In this document: piece by piece, positions 1-11,768 of the stretch | Numbering within the stretch: the first letter of the stretch is position 1 | How the letters are laid out: the number at the start of each line of letters is the position of its first letter | From: Sinonovacula constricta | Lineage: Eukaryota; Mollusca; Bivalvia; Cardiida; Solecurtidae | Length of the DNA stretch: 64,000 nt | Assembly: GCA_007844125.1 (NCBI GenBank) | Contig: CM017569.1 | Coordinates: 8,150,995-8,214,994 of the forward strand | Direction of reading: 5' to 3' | Notes under the pieces: model-generated | Told to the model about the DNA's origin: nothing | What the model saw: only the letters and a program-made list of their open reading frames with translations | Database searches by the model: none | Made by a program: the position numbers and the translations under genes

Positions 1-2658
1 GAATCATCTGTAATTGACTATGCAATTGCAACTGCTTATTGTTTTGAATTTGTCGAAAACTTTAACGTATATGTCACAGACTCCTTATTCTCAGACGGAC
101 ATAACTCACTACATCTGTCAATTAAAATACCATATCCCATTATTAACCACAGTAAACCTCAAAATGCTAAACAAACAAAACCGCTATGGCATAGCTCTCG
201 CCAAACAGAGTTTATAAACAATATTAATCAAGATGAATTAAACGACATAATATATAAGCTGAATAGAAATCCATGTCCTGCAACAATTGAAGAAGCAACA
301 AAACACATTTCAGTTGTCTTTAATAATGCATCACAAAATATTTACACCAACAGTAATGATAATACTTATTATAAAACTATAAATACAATTGGAAATAAAC
401 AAATAGATAAAAATCAAAACAAAAATACATGGTTTGGATCAAAATGTCACAAAGCAAGGCTAAAATATAACAAAGCACGTACACAATATAAACAAACAAG
501 TGCTCTAGAAACAGAATTAAACTTCTTGAAGCCAGTAAAATGTACATGAAAACCATGAACGACTTTATGAATGAGGAACAAATGAAAAATCAATCAAGAA
601 CACTTAGCGAAAATAATCCTAAAAAGTATTGGAAATTCTTAAATGGTTTAAAACCAAAAACTGAAAAAAGAAACCAACCTTCTATTGACGAATTCTATGT
701 ACACTATAAAAACATAAACAATAAGGTTATAAATGACCAAAGATATAATAACATAACAAATACAAGTTATAATCCAATACTAGATAATCTAATAACAGAA
801 AACGAAATAAAAAATGCATTAATAGTTTAAAAGCAGGCAAGGCATCTAGCCCTTTTGATAATATTCTTAATGAACAAATCAAATCGTCACAAGACAAATT
901 AATTAATGCATACTACGTATTGTTCAATTCTATTTTAAATACTGGACATGTTCCTTCAACATGGCTCGAAGGTGCCATTATTCCAATATATAAAAATAAA
1001 GGCAACCAAAATGAAACTAATAATTGTAGGCCTATAACTATACTCAGCTGTCTTGGCAAGCTTTTTACATCAAAAATAAACAACAGGCTTAACAAATATC
1101 TCGATGACAACAATATTCTCAATGAAAACCGGGCTGGTTTCAGAAAATCGTATTCATGCACAGATCATATTTTACGCTATATTCACTTATTTAAATTTAA
1201 AAAAAAAATAAGAAAAAACTATATTGTGCTTTCATAGACTTCTCTCAAGCCTTCGATACTGTCTGGAGAGCTGGTCTATGGCATGAATTACTTTTGAATG
1301 GTATAAATGGTAAACTTTTTAACATTATCTTCAACATGTATCAAAATATTAAGTCGTGCGTTTTCTCTGAAAACAATTACTCTAATTTCTTTGTAAGCAC
1401 TATCGGTGTGAGACAAGGCGAAAATCTTTCGCCGATTTTATTTTCTCTTTATTTAAACGATGTCAGCTCACATTTATTAAATAATGGCTCGTCCGGCATA
1501 GATCTGGATTCTTCACATTCACCAGATCATTGGCTTAAACTGTTAATCCTTCTCTATGCAGATGACACTGTTATTTTATCAAATTCGCCAAATGATCTTC
1601 AAAATAGCCTCACACATTTAGCCAATTACTGCAATGACTGGCACTTAACTATCAACAATAATAAGACAAAAATTATCGTATTTGGTGCTAGAAGAACAAA
1701 AAATCTTAATTTTTATATTGGCAATGACGATATTGAAATAGCAAATCATTATCATTATCTTGGTATGACTTTTTTCAGTAATGGATCTTTCTATAAAGCC
1801 AGATGCCATGTTACTCAACAGGCAAATAAAGCTCTGCACATTCTGTATACTAGGACGCAAAACTCGAACTTACCAATTGATCTAATTTTAAAATTATTTG
1901 ATCATACTATAGCTCCTATACTCTTATATGGGTCCGAATTTTTCGGTTTTGAAGATTTTAAATCTATCGAAAAAATACACTGCAATTTCCTTAGGCGTAT
2001 TTCAAAAGCCAAAAACGCGACACCACTTAACTTTCTGTATGGTGAACTCGGTAGATTTCCACTATCAATACTAGCTCAGACGCGTATGATAAACTTTTGG
2101 TCTAAATTAATAACAGGTAAACAAACTAAAATTTCTTCAACAATATACCGATATATGATAAATGAACAGTTTGATTGTAAGCGGCTAGCAAAAATAAAAT
2201 CAATTCTAACTAACATAGGCAGACCAGACATATGGAATAATCAGTTAAATATTAATTTAAATAACATGAATGTATATGTGAAACAAATTCTAATCGACCA
2301 ATTCAAACAAACATGGCATGCAGAACTTCTCCAATCAAACAAGGTGAGAACGTATCTTAGTTTTAAACATACTCATGGATTAGAAAAATATATAACAGAT
2401 CTTAATAAAGCCGACATGATCCGCATATTTAACTTTAGAACAGCTAACCACTCATTGCCAGTTGAGACCGGGAGGTACATAGGTATAAACTATCAAGGAA
2501 GAGTATGTCCGTTATGTCAAAATGGATCTGTTGGTGATGAAAAACATTATCTCCTCCATTGTGCATTTTTTAATGCAGAAAGAATCCGCTATAAAATCAC
2601 ACAGTTACACGATAATCATAATAATGCACCCCTTATTTCTTTCAGAAGCCTCGCCTAA
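1..2658 (+). pseudogene. Non-LTR retrotransposon ORF2 (endonuclease C-terminus, reverse transcriptase), frameshifted
   Basis: This is the remnant of a LINE-type polyprotein that would nick target DNA and reverse-transcribe its own RNA. It is already open at base 1 (frame 1), where SDGHNSLHLSI near 90-130 resembles the SDH end of an apurinic-type endonuclease. Frame changes near 505-520, near 826 and in an A-run near 1,195-1,217 break the reading, so segments 1-549, 540-830, 836-1237 and 1201-2658 must be read in different frames. RT motif A (FIDFSQAFDTVW) is at about 1,231-1,266, motif B (GVRQGENLSP) at about 1,400-1,435, and the catalytic YADD at 1,555-1,566. A C-terminal C-X2-C...H-X4-C knuckle (CPLC...HYLLHC) lies near 2,505-2,565, and the last frame ends at TAA 2,656-2,658. 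The 5' part lies outside the window. The knuckle and overall order fit the CR1/L2/Jockey-like group; the exact clade is not resolved. Confidence 0.9.
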
Positions 2659-2849
2659 AATTTTAAAATCTGTCAGTATTTTTATTTCACATATATTGAA
2701 AAAGTTTTCTTAACTGACATATTCCAGTTTCCCCGGACCAGTTTTGTCCATTTCTACAATAAGTTTATAATCTTACAATTTTAGACAGAGTTGTTTAAAG
2801 TTGTAACCAGTATACAAAGTGTTGTTGTTTTTTTTTTTAATTAATATTA

Positions 2850-2901
<52 letters not shown>

Positions 2902-4155
2902 GTCATTTAGCCAATGACATTAATAAACTCTTTAACATATACATGAAACTATGAATTTTAATGTATATATGTAATCAAAATTGTACCACTCACTCACTCA
3001 CTGGTTGATGATGCACTATTTGATAAAGGAAGCACTGTTGCTGCAAACAAATATGAAACGACACTGTAACGTTATCTCACTAACTAAAAAACAAAACAAG
3101 AAAAACAAAACACAAAAACTTCTATATCATCAAAAGCAGGCTATTTAGCGTCGCAAGGGATCAACTTCTGTCTACTGTAAATCCCTTTACCTTCTAATGA
3201 CCACGATTCGTGACCTTAAATCTTTTTAAAAAAAATTATTTATTGTTTTTGCTGTTGCTGTTTATATTATGTGTTTTGTTATTAGTATTATTATTTAATA
3301 TTATTTACAGAGCACGATACCAGTATCTGTTTACTGACATTTTTATAACATAGCATTTAAACAGATAATAATGTAGTCAAAACACTGAACTCGTGAAAGG
3401 TGTAACTGTATATTATGTATATTGTACATATATGAGTGTATAAAACGAGGAAGTTATGTTAATCATAATTATTTGGTCACATATATATTGACCCAATGCC
3501 TTATGCAGTATATCCTACCCTTTTTGATATAGCAATGTCGTCATAGTTTGCTTATGTACAGCTGTACACATAATTTGTAAATGTAGCTTATATGTGTCTA
3601 GCTAAGGTCTTATAAAGTTTTATGTATACTAACCTTATTTCCTTTCCGAAGCCTACACTTCTTGAGATTATTAAATTAACTTATCCTATTACTTAACCTA
3701 TTTTTTCTTCGGAAATCTATCTAGGGCACGTAACGTCATTCTAAGATTTGGTTGGTCTGGTTATATAGTTTGCTTTTAAAACATCGTTCTGTAAATATTT
3801 CATCGTTTCCAACTGTTGTCTTATTTACACTTATCTACTCTATCTATCTTATAATTATTTTCCTTTAGCTGTACCGAAAAACACTTGTTGAAATTCTGAC
3901 ACGCATTTTTATAGCCTATGTATACATGTATTTTTGACTCAATTATTAACACACTATTTATGTCTGATCTAAGCTCCCCCTCCATTCTCTATTTATATAC
4001 ATCTCTCATCCTTCTCTCTATCCTCTACTCCTTTCACTCTTTCTATTGACCGGAACTGTTTTATGTGTTATATTTATTGTATTTCAATTCCCCATGCTGT
4101 ATTGCTTTGTAATACCTGGGACGAAATAAAGATATGTTTTGTTCTGTTCTGTTCA
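2659..4155 (+). mobile_element. Retroelement 3' UTR/tail region
   Basis: There is no open frame here. Directly after the RT stop comes an AT-rich stretch with an (ATT)n tract and the phrase aatgacattaataaactc near 2,912-2,935, which looks like a retroelement polyadenylation end. A second end-like sequence at about 4,080-4,155 has AATAAAG followed by short TTCTG-type repeats (gttttgttctgttctgttc), a common way for LINE copies to end. Either the LINE has a 1.5-kb 3' UTR, or a second 5'-truncated copy starts inside this stretch. Confidence 0.45.
2851..2901 (+). repeat. (ATT)n microsatellite
   Basis: About 16 uninterrupted ATT/TTA triplets, located in the 3' tail of the non-LTR element. Confidence 0.95.
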
Positions 4156-5077
4156 AAATAAGATATATAGAGAATCCGATTCTGATTAAAATTTAATCTC
4201 TTCAAACAAGCCAAACTGTAATTGCTTTCCAATGCGTAAATTCCAACCGTTTTGTTACAGCAAGAATGCACGCTTTCCAGTGCGATAGATGCAATGCCTG
4301 GCAGCAATTATGTCACTAATATGGGAATATATAATTCATATATAGTTCGACTATTCCCGGTACAAGAATGATTGGTACGGCTATTCCCGCACCCGACATA
4401 TACAAGACCATGCTTCCCAATTTTTATGTCAATTCGTATATTATGTGATAACCATCAGGGATGAAATTCACAAAACAAGATTGTGTCAACTATGTATTGA
4501 CATGTTATGTCTGCATTTGTATATTTGTCATATTATGTCAATTAGAAAGAGGAGAAAACAATGTTTATATCAACATAAATCAAGGTATCGGACAGGACAT
4601 TTAAATTGAATTTCCTTAACAAAAGAAGAAATGTAATTTACCACTAGGATTTTATCTGCTGAAAATTTGTTATGACTACATTTTTGTCTACACAGGGAGT
4701 CTGTATTGAGATAAATCTTAATACATGTTGTTACATATAATGCAATACTATTTTTTATAATTATTATGTATTTCTAAATTGTCAATTAAAATGCATGTAC
4801 ATGACAGTATTCTGAAACAAAATGACATCATATAGATAGATTTTCAAACAAAATATTGACATCTGAAAAATTAAGTCTGTTTTCAGAGTGTCTAGCTTAA
4901 TATATGTCCACACTTTTCCAACAAAATCATATCTCTAACTGAAGAAATTCACTTAAGTTAAGAATGTTCCCCTATAAGATCAGGTTGAACATCTTTTATT
5001 TAAAAAAATGCATTTCTACTGAGGTCATGTCCACTAAAAATGGTTTCCGACAATTTGCCTTTAGTTGACACAATGCT
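4156..5077. other. AT-rich intergenic stretch, nothing recognised
   Basis: No convincing ORF, RNA gene or repeat was seen. The minus-strand frame at 4,074-4,307 looks fortuitous. Confidence 0.5.
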
Positions 5078-5392
5078 CTATATGTAAGGTAGCAAAGCGG
5101 TTGCATTTCGGTATTTGGAAAATGTAAACTGAATATAGATAGAGCTAGGTTTTGTAAGATTCTCCCCGAATGGCGTTACAAACAACTCTCCTTCGCGTTT
5201 GGTGCGGTCCTCTTCGTCGTCCAATTTAATGTCACTAATGTCCGTGTACCAAGCTTTTCTATAGCGTATTATAAGTTCCGGACGATTCCCTGATACATGC
5301 GCCTCTCTTTCTCTAAGAAAGTCTGTCAGTTCACGCACTGATAATTTTGAAAATTTGCACAGACCACCGATTTCATTGTTTTCAGACGCCAT
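5078..5392 (-). CDS. SAP-motif protein, short ORF or first exon
   Basis: The likely start is the ATG at 5,392-5,390, which has a strong context (caagATGGCG); the frame is open further upstream to 5,467. The 104-residue product has, at about residues 13-48, KLSVRELTDFLRE...SGNRPELIIRYRKAW. This fits the SAP helix-extended-helix motif (L-x-EL-xx-FL...SG-x-ELI) that binds DNA in chromatin proteins. After an acidic/basic linker comes ELFVTPFGENLTKPSS. From memory, animal proteins combining an N-terminal SAP motif with a downstream SWIM finger and YqaJ-like nuclease, often transposon-derived, carry a similar phrase. No further exons were found downstream on the minus strand, so it may be the first exon of a gene, a fragment of a mobile copy, or a small stand-alone gene. 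Confidence 0.45.
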   Translation of the reverse strand: MASENNEIGGLCKFSKLSVRELTDFLREREAHVSGNRPELIIRYRKAWYTDISDIKLDDEEDRTKREGELFVTPFGENLTKPSSIYIQFTFSKYRNATALLPYI

Positions 5393-6748
5393 CTTGTTTG
5401 TTGTTGTTTTTTGCTCACCGGAAGTTGTACGCAAAACGAATGCTAACTCTTCAAAGGGAGAAAACAAGGGTTATTAAACAGGACTAAAATAAAATCAATA
5501 AAATGCCATTTTTCTTTAAGCTGGTAAGGTTATAGTCTCACTCAGAATGTTGACGATAAATGTCACTTCAGACGACCCACGGTTGAGACATGCGTTTGTT
5601 TGTTTATTGAGTTTATCGTCCCACAAACAGTATTTCAGTTAAAAGGAGACTGATATGCGTTTGTGATATGTGTTTTAAGCAAAATTACAAATGTTTAAAA
5701 TAATTTAGCAGATATAAACATTGAATGTATATTGTACATAACGGCAATATAAGGTATTGTAATCGCATTTACTGTTCCTCTTTTTCGAAGTTTTTTTGCT
5801 AGTGTTTTTTACGTCTGCTAATAATGACACCTTTATGACCAATAAGCTTCTATGCTTAGGTTTGTATTTTATAAGTCCTTATTATTAAAAACACAGTGCT
5901 GGAAAATTAATTAAAAGTAAACTGAAATCATTATCGGTCCTTAGGGAAAGTAATTTTTAAATCGGTCGACGTTGTCCTGGATGGCCGGCCAGTCTAACTG
6001 TAAGGCTTGGGATCTATAGTGGTTTTGTGCAACATTTTCATTTTTGGCTTATAAAAATTGCTTTTGGTGTCTTATACAAATTATTTTTCCATTAACCCCA
6101 ATTCATTAATTGTTAATTGCTTCTTTACCATAAGCAGTATTGTGTATACTTTTTTTGTTGTTTGTGTGTCAAACATCAATGAAAGAAACAAACATCATAT
6201 GTACGAATGAAATTGTGTTCGCCATTTTATAGACTCCGTATTGATATTATTTTTTCTTAAAAGGAAATATTTATAACTCCTTTATTGCAGTGAATAATTT
6301 GCAACCGTAAATGCCTGACATTTGATATATGTAATTAAACTATTATTTTATACATGTAAAATCTCTAGCGCGCGCTCTCTATTTACAACTTCGTTAACGA
6401 TTCTATTTCTACTAAATATATTTATTTATGTAAATCTACTATTTACAATTTTGTCAAGTTGCATCTGCTTTACTTAACTGTCTTTTAGCTGTACTAACTT
6501 GCGTCGCACTTATCTGATGATCATAAAAACCTTTCTTAGTTTTCGGCTTTTTAATCAATATATCATCGGTGTGAAATGTCGATTATTTCACATTGGTCGG
6601 TATTGGCGCGTCTTTACTATCCAAGTATACATTATGTCAAAATGTGCGTATTTTCTCTTTGACTAATCAGCGCTTGGACATTTTCTATTCAAAAAGATCG
6701 ATTTTCTTTTCATTGCATGCATTTGAGAAACCCATCAGAAAGTGCGAG
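5393..6748. other. Intergenic, nothing recognised
   Basis: AT-rich DNA without a supported gene. No repeat structure was seen beyond short AT runs. Confidence 0.45.
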
Positions 6749-6990
6749 GTTAGTGCTCTTTAAAACCGGTTTAAGCACCTCAGTCGGCCTATATTGCCGA
6801 CTGACCGTTCCGAGGCGGTAACTGTCGGGTTTGCTCTTTTCGTTAAATGACTCATCACAAATTAGTTCTTGCTTCTTGCTTTTCACTTGGCATGCATGTG
6901 AAATACCTTTGTCCTGTGCCTTTTCGGAGTTTGGTATATGTTGCAATGCTCATAGGACTTTTAATATGTTCTTATTATTGGCTAATTATA
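6749..6990 (+). repeat. Dispersed repeat, copy 1 (pair of 23,949-24,165)
   Basis: Diverged copy of the sequence at 23,949-24,165. Shared blocks in the same order include aaaaccggtttaagca, ggcggtaactgt, gggtttgctctttt, tgtgccttttc and tttggtatatgttgcaat. This copy is followed by an A-rich tail and the (CAT)n tract. It is probably a SINE or the 3' end of a LINE; no A/B boxes were identified. The ORFs overlapping it look fortuitous. Confidence 0.75.
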
Positions 6991-7030
6991 AAAAAATAAA
7001 TAAAGGTCATTGTTTTGTGAACTCACTCAC

Positions 7031-7038
7031 TCATCATT

Positions 7039-7080
<42 letters not shown>

Positions 7081-7101
7081 GTCATCACCACCATCATGAA
7101 A
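7031..7101 (+). repeat. (CAT)n microsatellite
   Basis: Run of CAT/ATC triplets with a few CAC and GTC interruptions. It produces a meaningless polyhistidine frame on the plus strand. Confidence 0.95.
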
Positions 7102-7239
7102 AGAGTAAAATATTCAGGTAAAAAAAACCCTAGTTATGTAAATAACTGCCTAAGTGTAATAAAAGTAACTAGCCTAGGTTTTTGCTTTTATGTTGTTGAC
7201 ATTGTTATAGTCTCAAGGGTACTGCCGATGCCCTTGTTG

Positions 7240-7904
7240 CTATTAAATGTCGTCGTCGCTATCTGTCGTCAAGAGCGGTGACCCTATTGTCTCGCTGTCT
7301 GATTGATGTGTGTATTCGTTTTGTGACGTGTTTTCTACTTGTGGTCGTCCTGACTGGATCTGGGCATTCATTTACCTAGCTTTTAGCGCTATTAATAGGA
7401 TATCATCTTCGCTCTCATTGCTAGATGATATAGGATCGTCTGTCAAACTGTCGCTGCTTGTTAGGTTGTCCTGTACTACAAACCTACACTTCCATACTGG
7501 TCTTTGCCCCTGTTCTGCATTTTTCGGTATATCCCAGCTTTCAATATTTGCAAGGCGTAAATGGTCGATATGTGTGGTAACTACTTGATTATGGTAACTA
7601 CTTGATTATCTATTTGATTCTTCACTGTGAAATGTTTGTCTGAAATTATGTCAATTACCATGAAATATGGTAGCCAACGTTTTTGAATATTACTTCCTCT
7701 GGTTACGTTTTTTAAGGTGAGCGGAATCATTAATTTCTATTTTGACTAGTTTGTTCTTATTTTCTCTGTCAATTCTTTGTTTATGGAACCTACGTACATT
7801 TAATACGCTTGTTTATATATTTGATGGTTCTTTGATAGCATAATTTCATGGTAACTTTCGCCGAGGTATGGTAATTGATGTCTTAAAAGGTTGTCCATTG
7901 GAAG
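7240..7904 (-). pseudogene. Element A pol: integrase C-terminal part
   Basis: The minus strand reads PMDNLLRHQLPYLGESYHE just below 7,900, then a KRWLPYFMVIDI segment near 7,650-7,690, then THIDHLRLANIESWDIP near 7,540-7,590, and an acidic tail ending DSDDDI-stop near 7,240. In Ty3/gypsy integrases this is the region after the DDE core. The frame shifts several times. It continues the integrase core that ends at 8,653, which is why the intervening 7,905-8,652 segment is read as an insertion. Confidence 0.7.
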
Positions 7905-8457
7905 TGTTACGACCAGTGTCGCTATATAAGTTTTATTAATAAAACAGCACGTTTACTAAACGACGAAATGGTGTAACCGAAAGAACAAGCCAGCAACAAA
8001 CCAGTACAATACTGTTTTTTTTTAATAAACAATACAATTAAATCTATGGCGTAATAAAACAATAACAAATAAATCAAACAAAATTTGAGAAAGCAAAATA
8101 AAAGTTAGCTTACAGTTTGTCTTTTTAGGTGTCCCTTAACAGTTCAATTATTAATCCAACGTCGACTTATCCTGAAGAATTTTCGGTAGAATGTCCTCGT
8201 AGAAACGCACAGTTGAAAGAATCCAAAGGTAGTACAATACACGAATGTAATTAATATAATACCAAATCCAACACATAATTTATATCACTGTAGAATATTA
8301 TATGTCCACGTTAGTTCCAACACAGAGAGATTTAATATAGAAGCTGCAAGTATTTCCAAACTATAAGTCCAAACTCCATGTCCAAACTTTATATCCAAAC
8401 TTCCTATCCAAACTTCCAACTTAAATCAGTTAACAAGCCCTTATATGGACCTAAAGA

Positions 8458-8464
8458 ATTTATA
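8458..8464 (-). promoter_or_regulatory. TATA-like box in the solo LTR
   Basis: The minus strand reads CTATAAAT, immediately downstream of the heat-shock-like motifs. A second candidate (CCATATAAGG) is at 8,441-8,448. Confidence 0.4.
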
Positions 8465-8471
8465 GAACGCA

Positions 8472-8512
8472 GAAGTCTCTAGAACATTCACGAAACCCAG
8501 AACATTCTCGAA
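8472..8512. promoter_or_regulatory. Two heat-shock-element-like clusters
   Basis: GAA (8,482-8,484), TTC (8,487-8,489) and GAA (8,492-8,494) alternate with exact 5-bp spacing, and GAA/TTC/GAA repeats at 8,500-8,512. Upstream, GAA 8,472-8,474 and TCT 8,477-8,479 extend the first set to five units with one mismatch. This is the nGAAnnTTCnnGAAn consensus bound by heat-shock factor trimers. The two clusters come from a tandem duplication of about 19 bp (agaacattc-cgaaaccc). Confidence 0.55.
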
Positions 8513-8652
8513 ACCCTGTTAAAAATAAACAAATGAATTTTCTGGCATGATCCTTTCCATTCTAGCAATTACGGAAATGCTACATCAGCAATACTACAAC
8601 GGTCAACAACCCTTAACCTAACTAGCATTACCTTAAACTAATGTACATAACA

Positions 8653-9306
8653 GGAGTATTACGTCTCTACTGCTTGTTGTAAAACGAAATCCAAATTTGT
8701 TTCATTGTCCTCAATAAGTTTGGTGATAGTGGATTTTAAAGTAGAGTTAAACCTCTCAGATCTTCCGTTGCTAGAAGGGTGGTAACAAGACGATTTAACG
8801 TGGTTTATGTTTAACGCTGACATAGTTTCTTTAAACATTTTAGACGTGTAGCAAGACCCGTTATCTGTAGTGATTTTTATAGGTGACTCCCACCTAAAAT
8901 ATAAACTTATAAAATGCTGCTATTACGCTTTAACTGATTGCGTTTTTGATGGCTATTACTTAAGGATGATAACTGAAAATGTCAATATCTACGAATTTCC
9001 ACTAAGTATTGTAGGTAGTGGACCTGTAATGTCCGAGCTCCACATTGTTCCTGGAATGTTTGGTATTGTCATTTCTTCCATTGGCGCTGTAATTTGCCTT
9101 AAGTTAACTGATTGACATTTGACGCAATGATCTATAAATCTGTTAACTTCTATAAATAATTTGGGCCAGTAATATTTTCTAGCTATAGCATCATATGTTC
9201 TTTGTACTCCTGCGTGGAAAATCTCATGATAAGCCCTGATAACTAGGTCTCTAATATTTGATGGGACATAAATACCTAACTTGGGCTCATTGTCTGGGTG
9301 GGACAC
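8653..9306 (-). pseudogene. Element A integrase (zinc-binding domain and DDE core)
   Basis: At 9,306-8,989 the minus strand has the HH-CC domain: HEIFHAG with the second His, then DAIARKYYWPKL and DHCVKCQ with the two Cys, followed by MWSSDITGPLP carrying the first core Asp. Further down (8,890-8,653) are TTDNGSCYTSKMF with the second Asp and CYHPSSNGRSERFNSTLKS with the catalytic Glu. These are the signatures of retroviral-type integrases, which join LTR DNA to the host genome. The frame is broken between the two parts and a stop precedes the insertion edge at 8,653. Confidence 0.85.
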
Positions 9307-9539
9307 TTAATATTAGATGTCTTTAATGATAAATGTCCGTGTTTTTGCGCCAGTTTGTCTGTTTTACACGTGCCAGCAATTTGTTAATCAAAGGGTTGGC
9401 TAACTGCTCGACTTTCATGCAATAATTTCGCATGACTTCTGGCAGTTCTATCTCATTGTATCCGCGATCGCCATCATTTACGCGGTTCGGGGCGCATTGT
9501 TTATTGGCGCAATAAATATATCGGTGTCCGATTGATCTT

Positions 9540-9990
9540 TTGGTATTTCGCCATTTGTCGGCAAGCGTGATAAACTATCTGCAACTACGTTTTTTGTTCC
9601 TGTGATTTGTACTATTGACAGGTCGTTTTCGCTTAATCTTAAAGCGATTCGCTGAATTTTTCATTTCGTGAATATTGTTGACAGCAAATGAGTTAATGGC
9701 TTATGATCTGTTCTCACTGTAAATTCTGATCCGTAAAGGAAACATTGAAACGACTGGACGGCTTGATCGAGACCAATCGTTTCTTTAACACTTGTTGGGT
9801 TTTTTAATTAAGATTTTAAACATTTTCTGGACATGAACTTCGTCTTCGCGTTTGCCAGTCGGGCTTTGAATTAAAACCGCACCATAAGCTCTATCGCTTG
9901 CATCAGTTTTAACGAGACTGTGTCATATATTCTTGCTTAAATCGGCGTGACGTAATAGTGGCATGTCTGCTAATTTTTCTACAATTGTTT
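9540..9990 (-). pseudogene. Element A RNase H domain
   Basis: The minus strand shows KTDASDRAYGAVLIQSP near 9,870-9,920 (first catalytic Asp region), then QSFQCFLYGSEFTVRTDHK and PLTHLL near 9,690-9,760, and VVADSLSRLP near 9,550-9,590. This is the RNase H order in Ty3/gypsy pol. Stops and frame changes interrupt it. Confidence 0.8.
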
Positions 9991-10116
9991 CGAAACTTGA
10001 TTGACATTCTGGGGTCTTTTAACGAATTTTTGGTAGTAAGCCGCGAGTCCTAAAATGACCTTACTTCCTTGACATTGGTTGGTATTGAATTTTTTAAAGC
10101 TTCTACTTTACTCTCA

Positions 10117-10803
10117 TCAGGTTTGATTAATGCTGCTGAAACGGTATAGCCTAGGTATTAAACAGTGTCTTTGAACAAAATGGCAATTCTTTAGCTTCAG
10201 TTTTAGGTTATTTTCCTTTAATCTATCAAAAACCATTTGTAAACGTTCTAAATGTTGTCCTTTTATTTCTGTGATCATTAACAAGTCATCAAGATATACG
10301 AATACAAATTGATCTAATCTTTCCATATTCCTTGACATTGTTTCTTGAAATATGAATGAACTCAAATTAAGACCCACTGGTAAACGTTTGTAAACATGTA
10401 TTTAGGTCTGTGCTAAAACAGGTTTAGCTGATCTTTTTCTGCAATCTTTAGTTAATGTAGCCTTTTGATAAATCAAGAGAACTGTAAAATTAAAATCCAT
10501 TCAGGCAACTTAATACTTCGTCAATTCGCGGCAATAGTCTTGGATTAGATCCGTCACGTCTTTTTGATTTATAGAGCAGCTGATGAATACATAGAACGGA
10601 ATTGTTTGATTACGTATTTTTTAATAATTCCTTATTCTTTTTTCGTCCATATGTGTTCTTTCTGAGAACGTTAATCGAAAGTATCTGTTAGCAGGGGGAT
10701 AGTCGTCGCGTGTGGGGATTTGCACTTCAACATTTGGGACTAAACATATATCATTAAGGTGTTTTGAAAAAACAGATAATTTTTTGTAAATTAAAATCGT
10801 CAC
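10117..10803 (-). pseudogene. Element A reverse transcriptase
   Basis: The RT N-terminal part (PTRDDYPPANRYFRLTFSER) is at 10,803-10,621. A degraded middle (RRDGSNPRLLPRIDEVLSCL) lies at about 10,570-10,490. Then MGLNLSSFIFQETMSRNM and the catalytic YLDD (10,285-10,296) follow, with a downstream thumb region. Several stops and shifts are present. Confidence 0.85.
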
Positions 10804-10859
10804 TTAATTATAGTACTCTTTCGGGATGACAATCTCATCAAAATTAGTTTATTGTCTGC

Positions 10860-11111
10860 TTATCGCTTAAGCGAAGTTCTGTCGATGTTGTTTGTTGCGA
10901 TCGAATAATCATTCAGGCTACCTAAGCTTGCTACAACGCATCCACGGCGTAATTTGAAAGTTTTGGTGGAATTGTTGGTTAACATGATTGGTACTAATCC
11001 GTCTGACTCTAACTTCATAAGTGTTGGTTGATATTCTAAATTTCGTTCTTGACGCAATGATTTTGTCATCTTCAAGTGGTATATAATTTCCTTTGATATT
11101 AATGCAACCAA
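10860..11111 (-). pseudogene. Element A pol, protease-RT linker
   Basis: The frame contains GLVPIMLTNNSTKTFKLRRG followed by CVVASL. This resembles the beta-rich segment between protease and RT in Ty3/gypsy polyproteins (a phrase of the type N-T-K-x-x-L-K-x-G). Its position between the protease and RT remnants supports this. Confidence 0.6.
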
Positions 11112-11251
11112 AATTAAAATATATTCTATATTTTTTAATACAGAAAATCTCGGCCTAAATTAAGTGATCTATAAATTTTTGACAACAATGAGTTCGTGAC
11201 ACATAACTTATTTGTTGATTTCAAAGTTAATATTTGCTTTGCCAGCTACTG

Positions 11252-11768
11252 TTAAACTGTCGCCTGAGGCGGTATGTAGATTGACGTGACAAGGTGACAT
11301 GCGCGATTGTTTGTTTTAAATACTTTATACCTTATTAAACTAATTCTTGCTCCAGAGTCAACTAGAGCTCTAACGGTTTTATTTCCGTATCTTAACAAAC
11401 AAGAAGACGGCATTTTTTGTATTTTACAAATGATGAAGTTGGGATGCATGTTGAGTTCACCTTCAATGTTCCTCCCTCGACCTTCTTAAGGTAAGAAAGG
11501 TAAGAACCGTCTAGTTTTTTTCGCATATATGAATTGTTTTCTCTCGTCGCGAATTTCCGTTTGATTTATTGTCTCTACGCCGCATGTTGTGACAATCGCG
11601 TTTCATATGGCCGGTTTGACCACATTGGAAACATACAACGGCGGATTTATTTGTCCTGTCGTTATTTTTACTGTTCGGAATTACGCCTGATCTTTTCGGC
11701 GCGGTAAATTGCGATTTTGATATTTTAATTGTCTGAATTCTGAAATTTCGAAACCTCTGCGTTTGCAA
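11252..11768 (-). pseudogene. Element A gag zinc knuckle and aspartic protease
   Basis: The nucleocapsid CCHC knuckle CFQCGQTGHMKRDC is at 11,633-11,592 within a basic region. About 230 bp further along the minus strand lies the protease active-site motif RALVDSGARISLI (Asp codon near 11,359-11,357). The two are in different frames. Nothing of gag upstream of 11,790 remains. Confidence 0.85.

Larger units (their letters stand above)
7905..8652 (-). mobile_element. Solo-LTR-like insertion inside element A pol
   Basis: Bounded by TGTTACGACC at 7,905 and CATAACA ending at 8,652, giving terminal TGTTA...TAACA as expected for an LTR of 748 bp. The integrase reading of element A stops at one edge and resumes at the other. 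No perfect target duplication is seen (ggaag at the left flank, ggagt at the right). In minus orientation it has heat-shock-element-like motifs, a TATAAAT and, near the far end, an AATAAA (about 7,930-7,940). It is unrelated in sequence to the LTR at 11,811-12,174. No internal retroelement genes are present, so a solo LTR is the best explanation; a non-autonomous element is the alternative. Confidence 0.6.

Noticed and set aside
6831..7121. Histidine-rich protein
   Set aside because: The histidines come from a (CAT)n microsatellite fused to a dispersed repeat.
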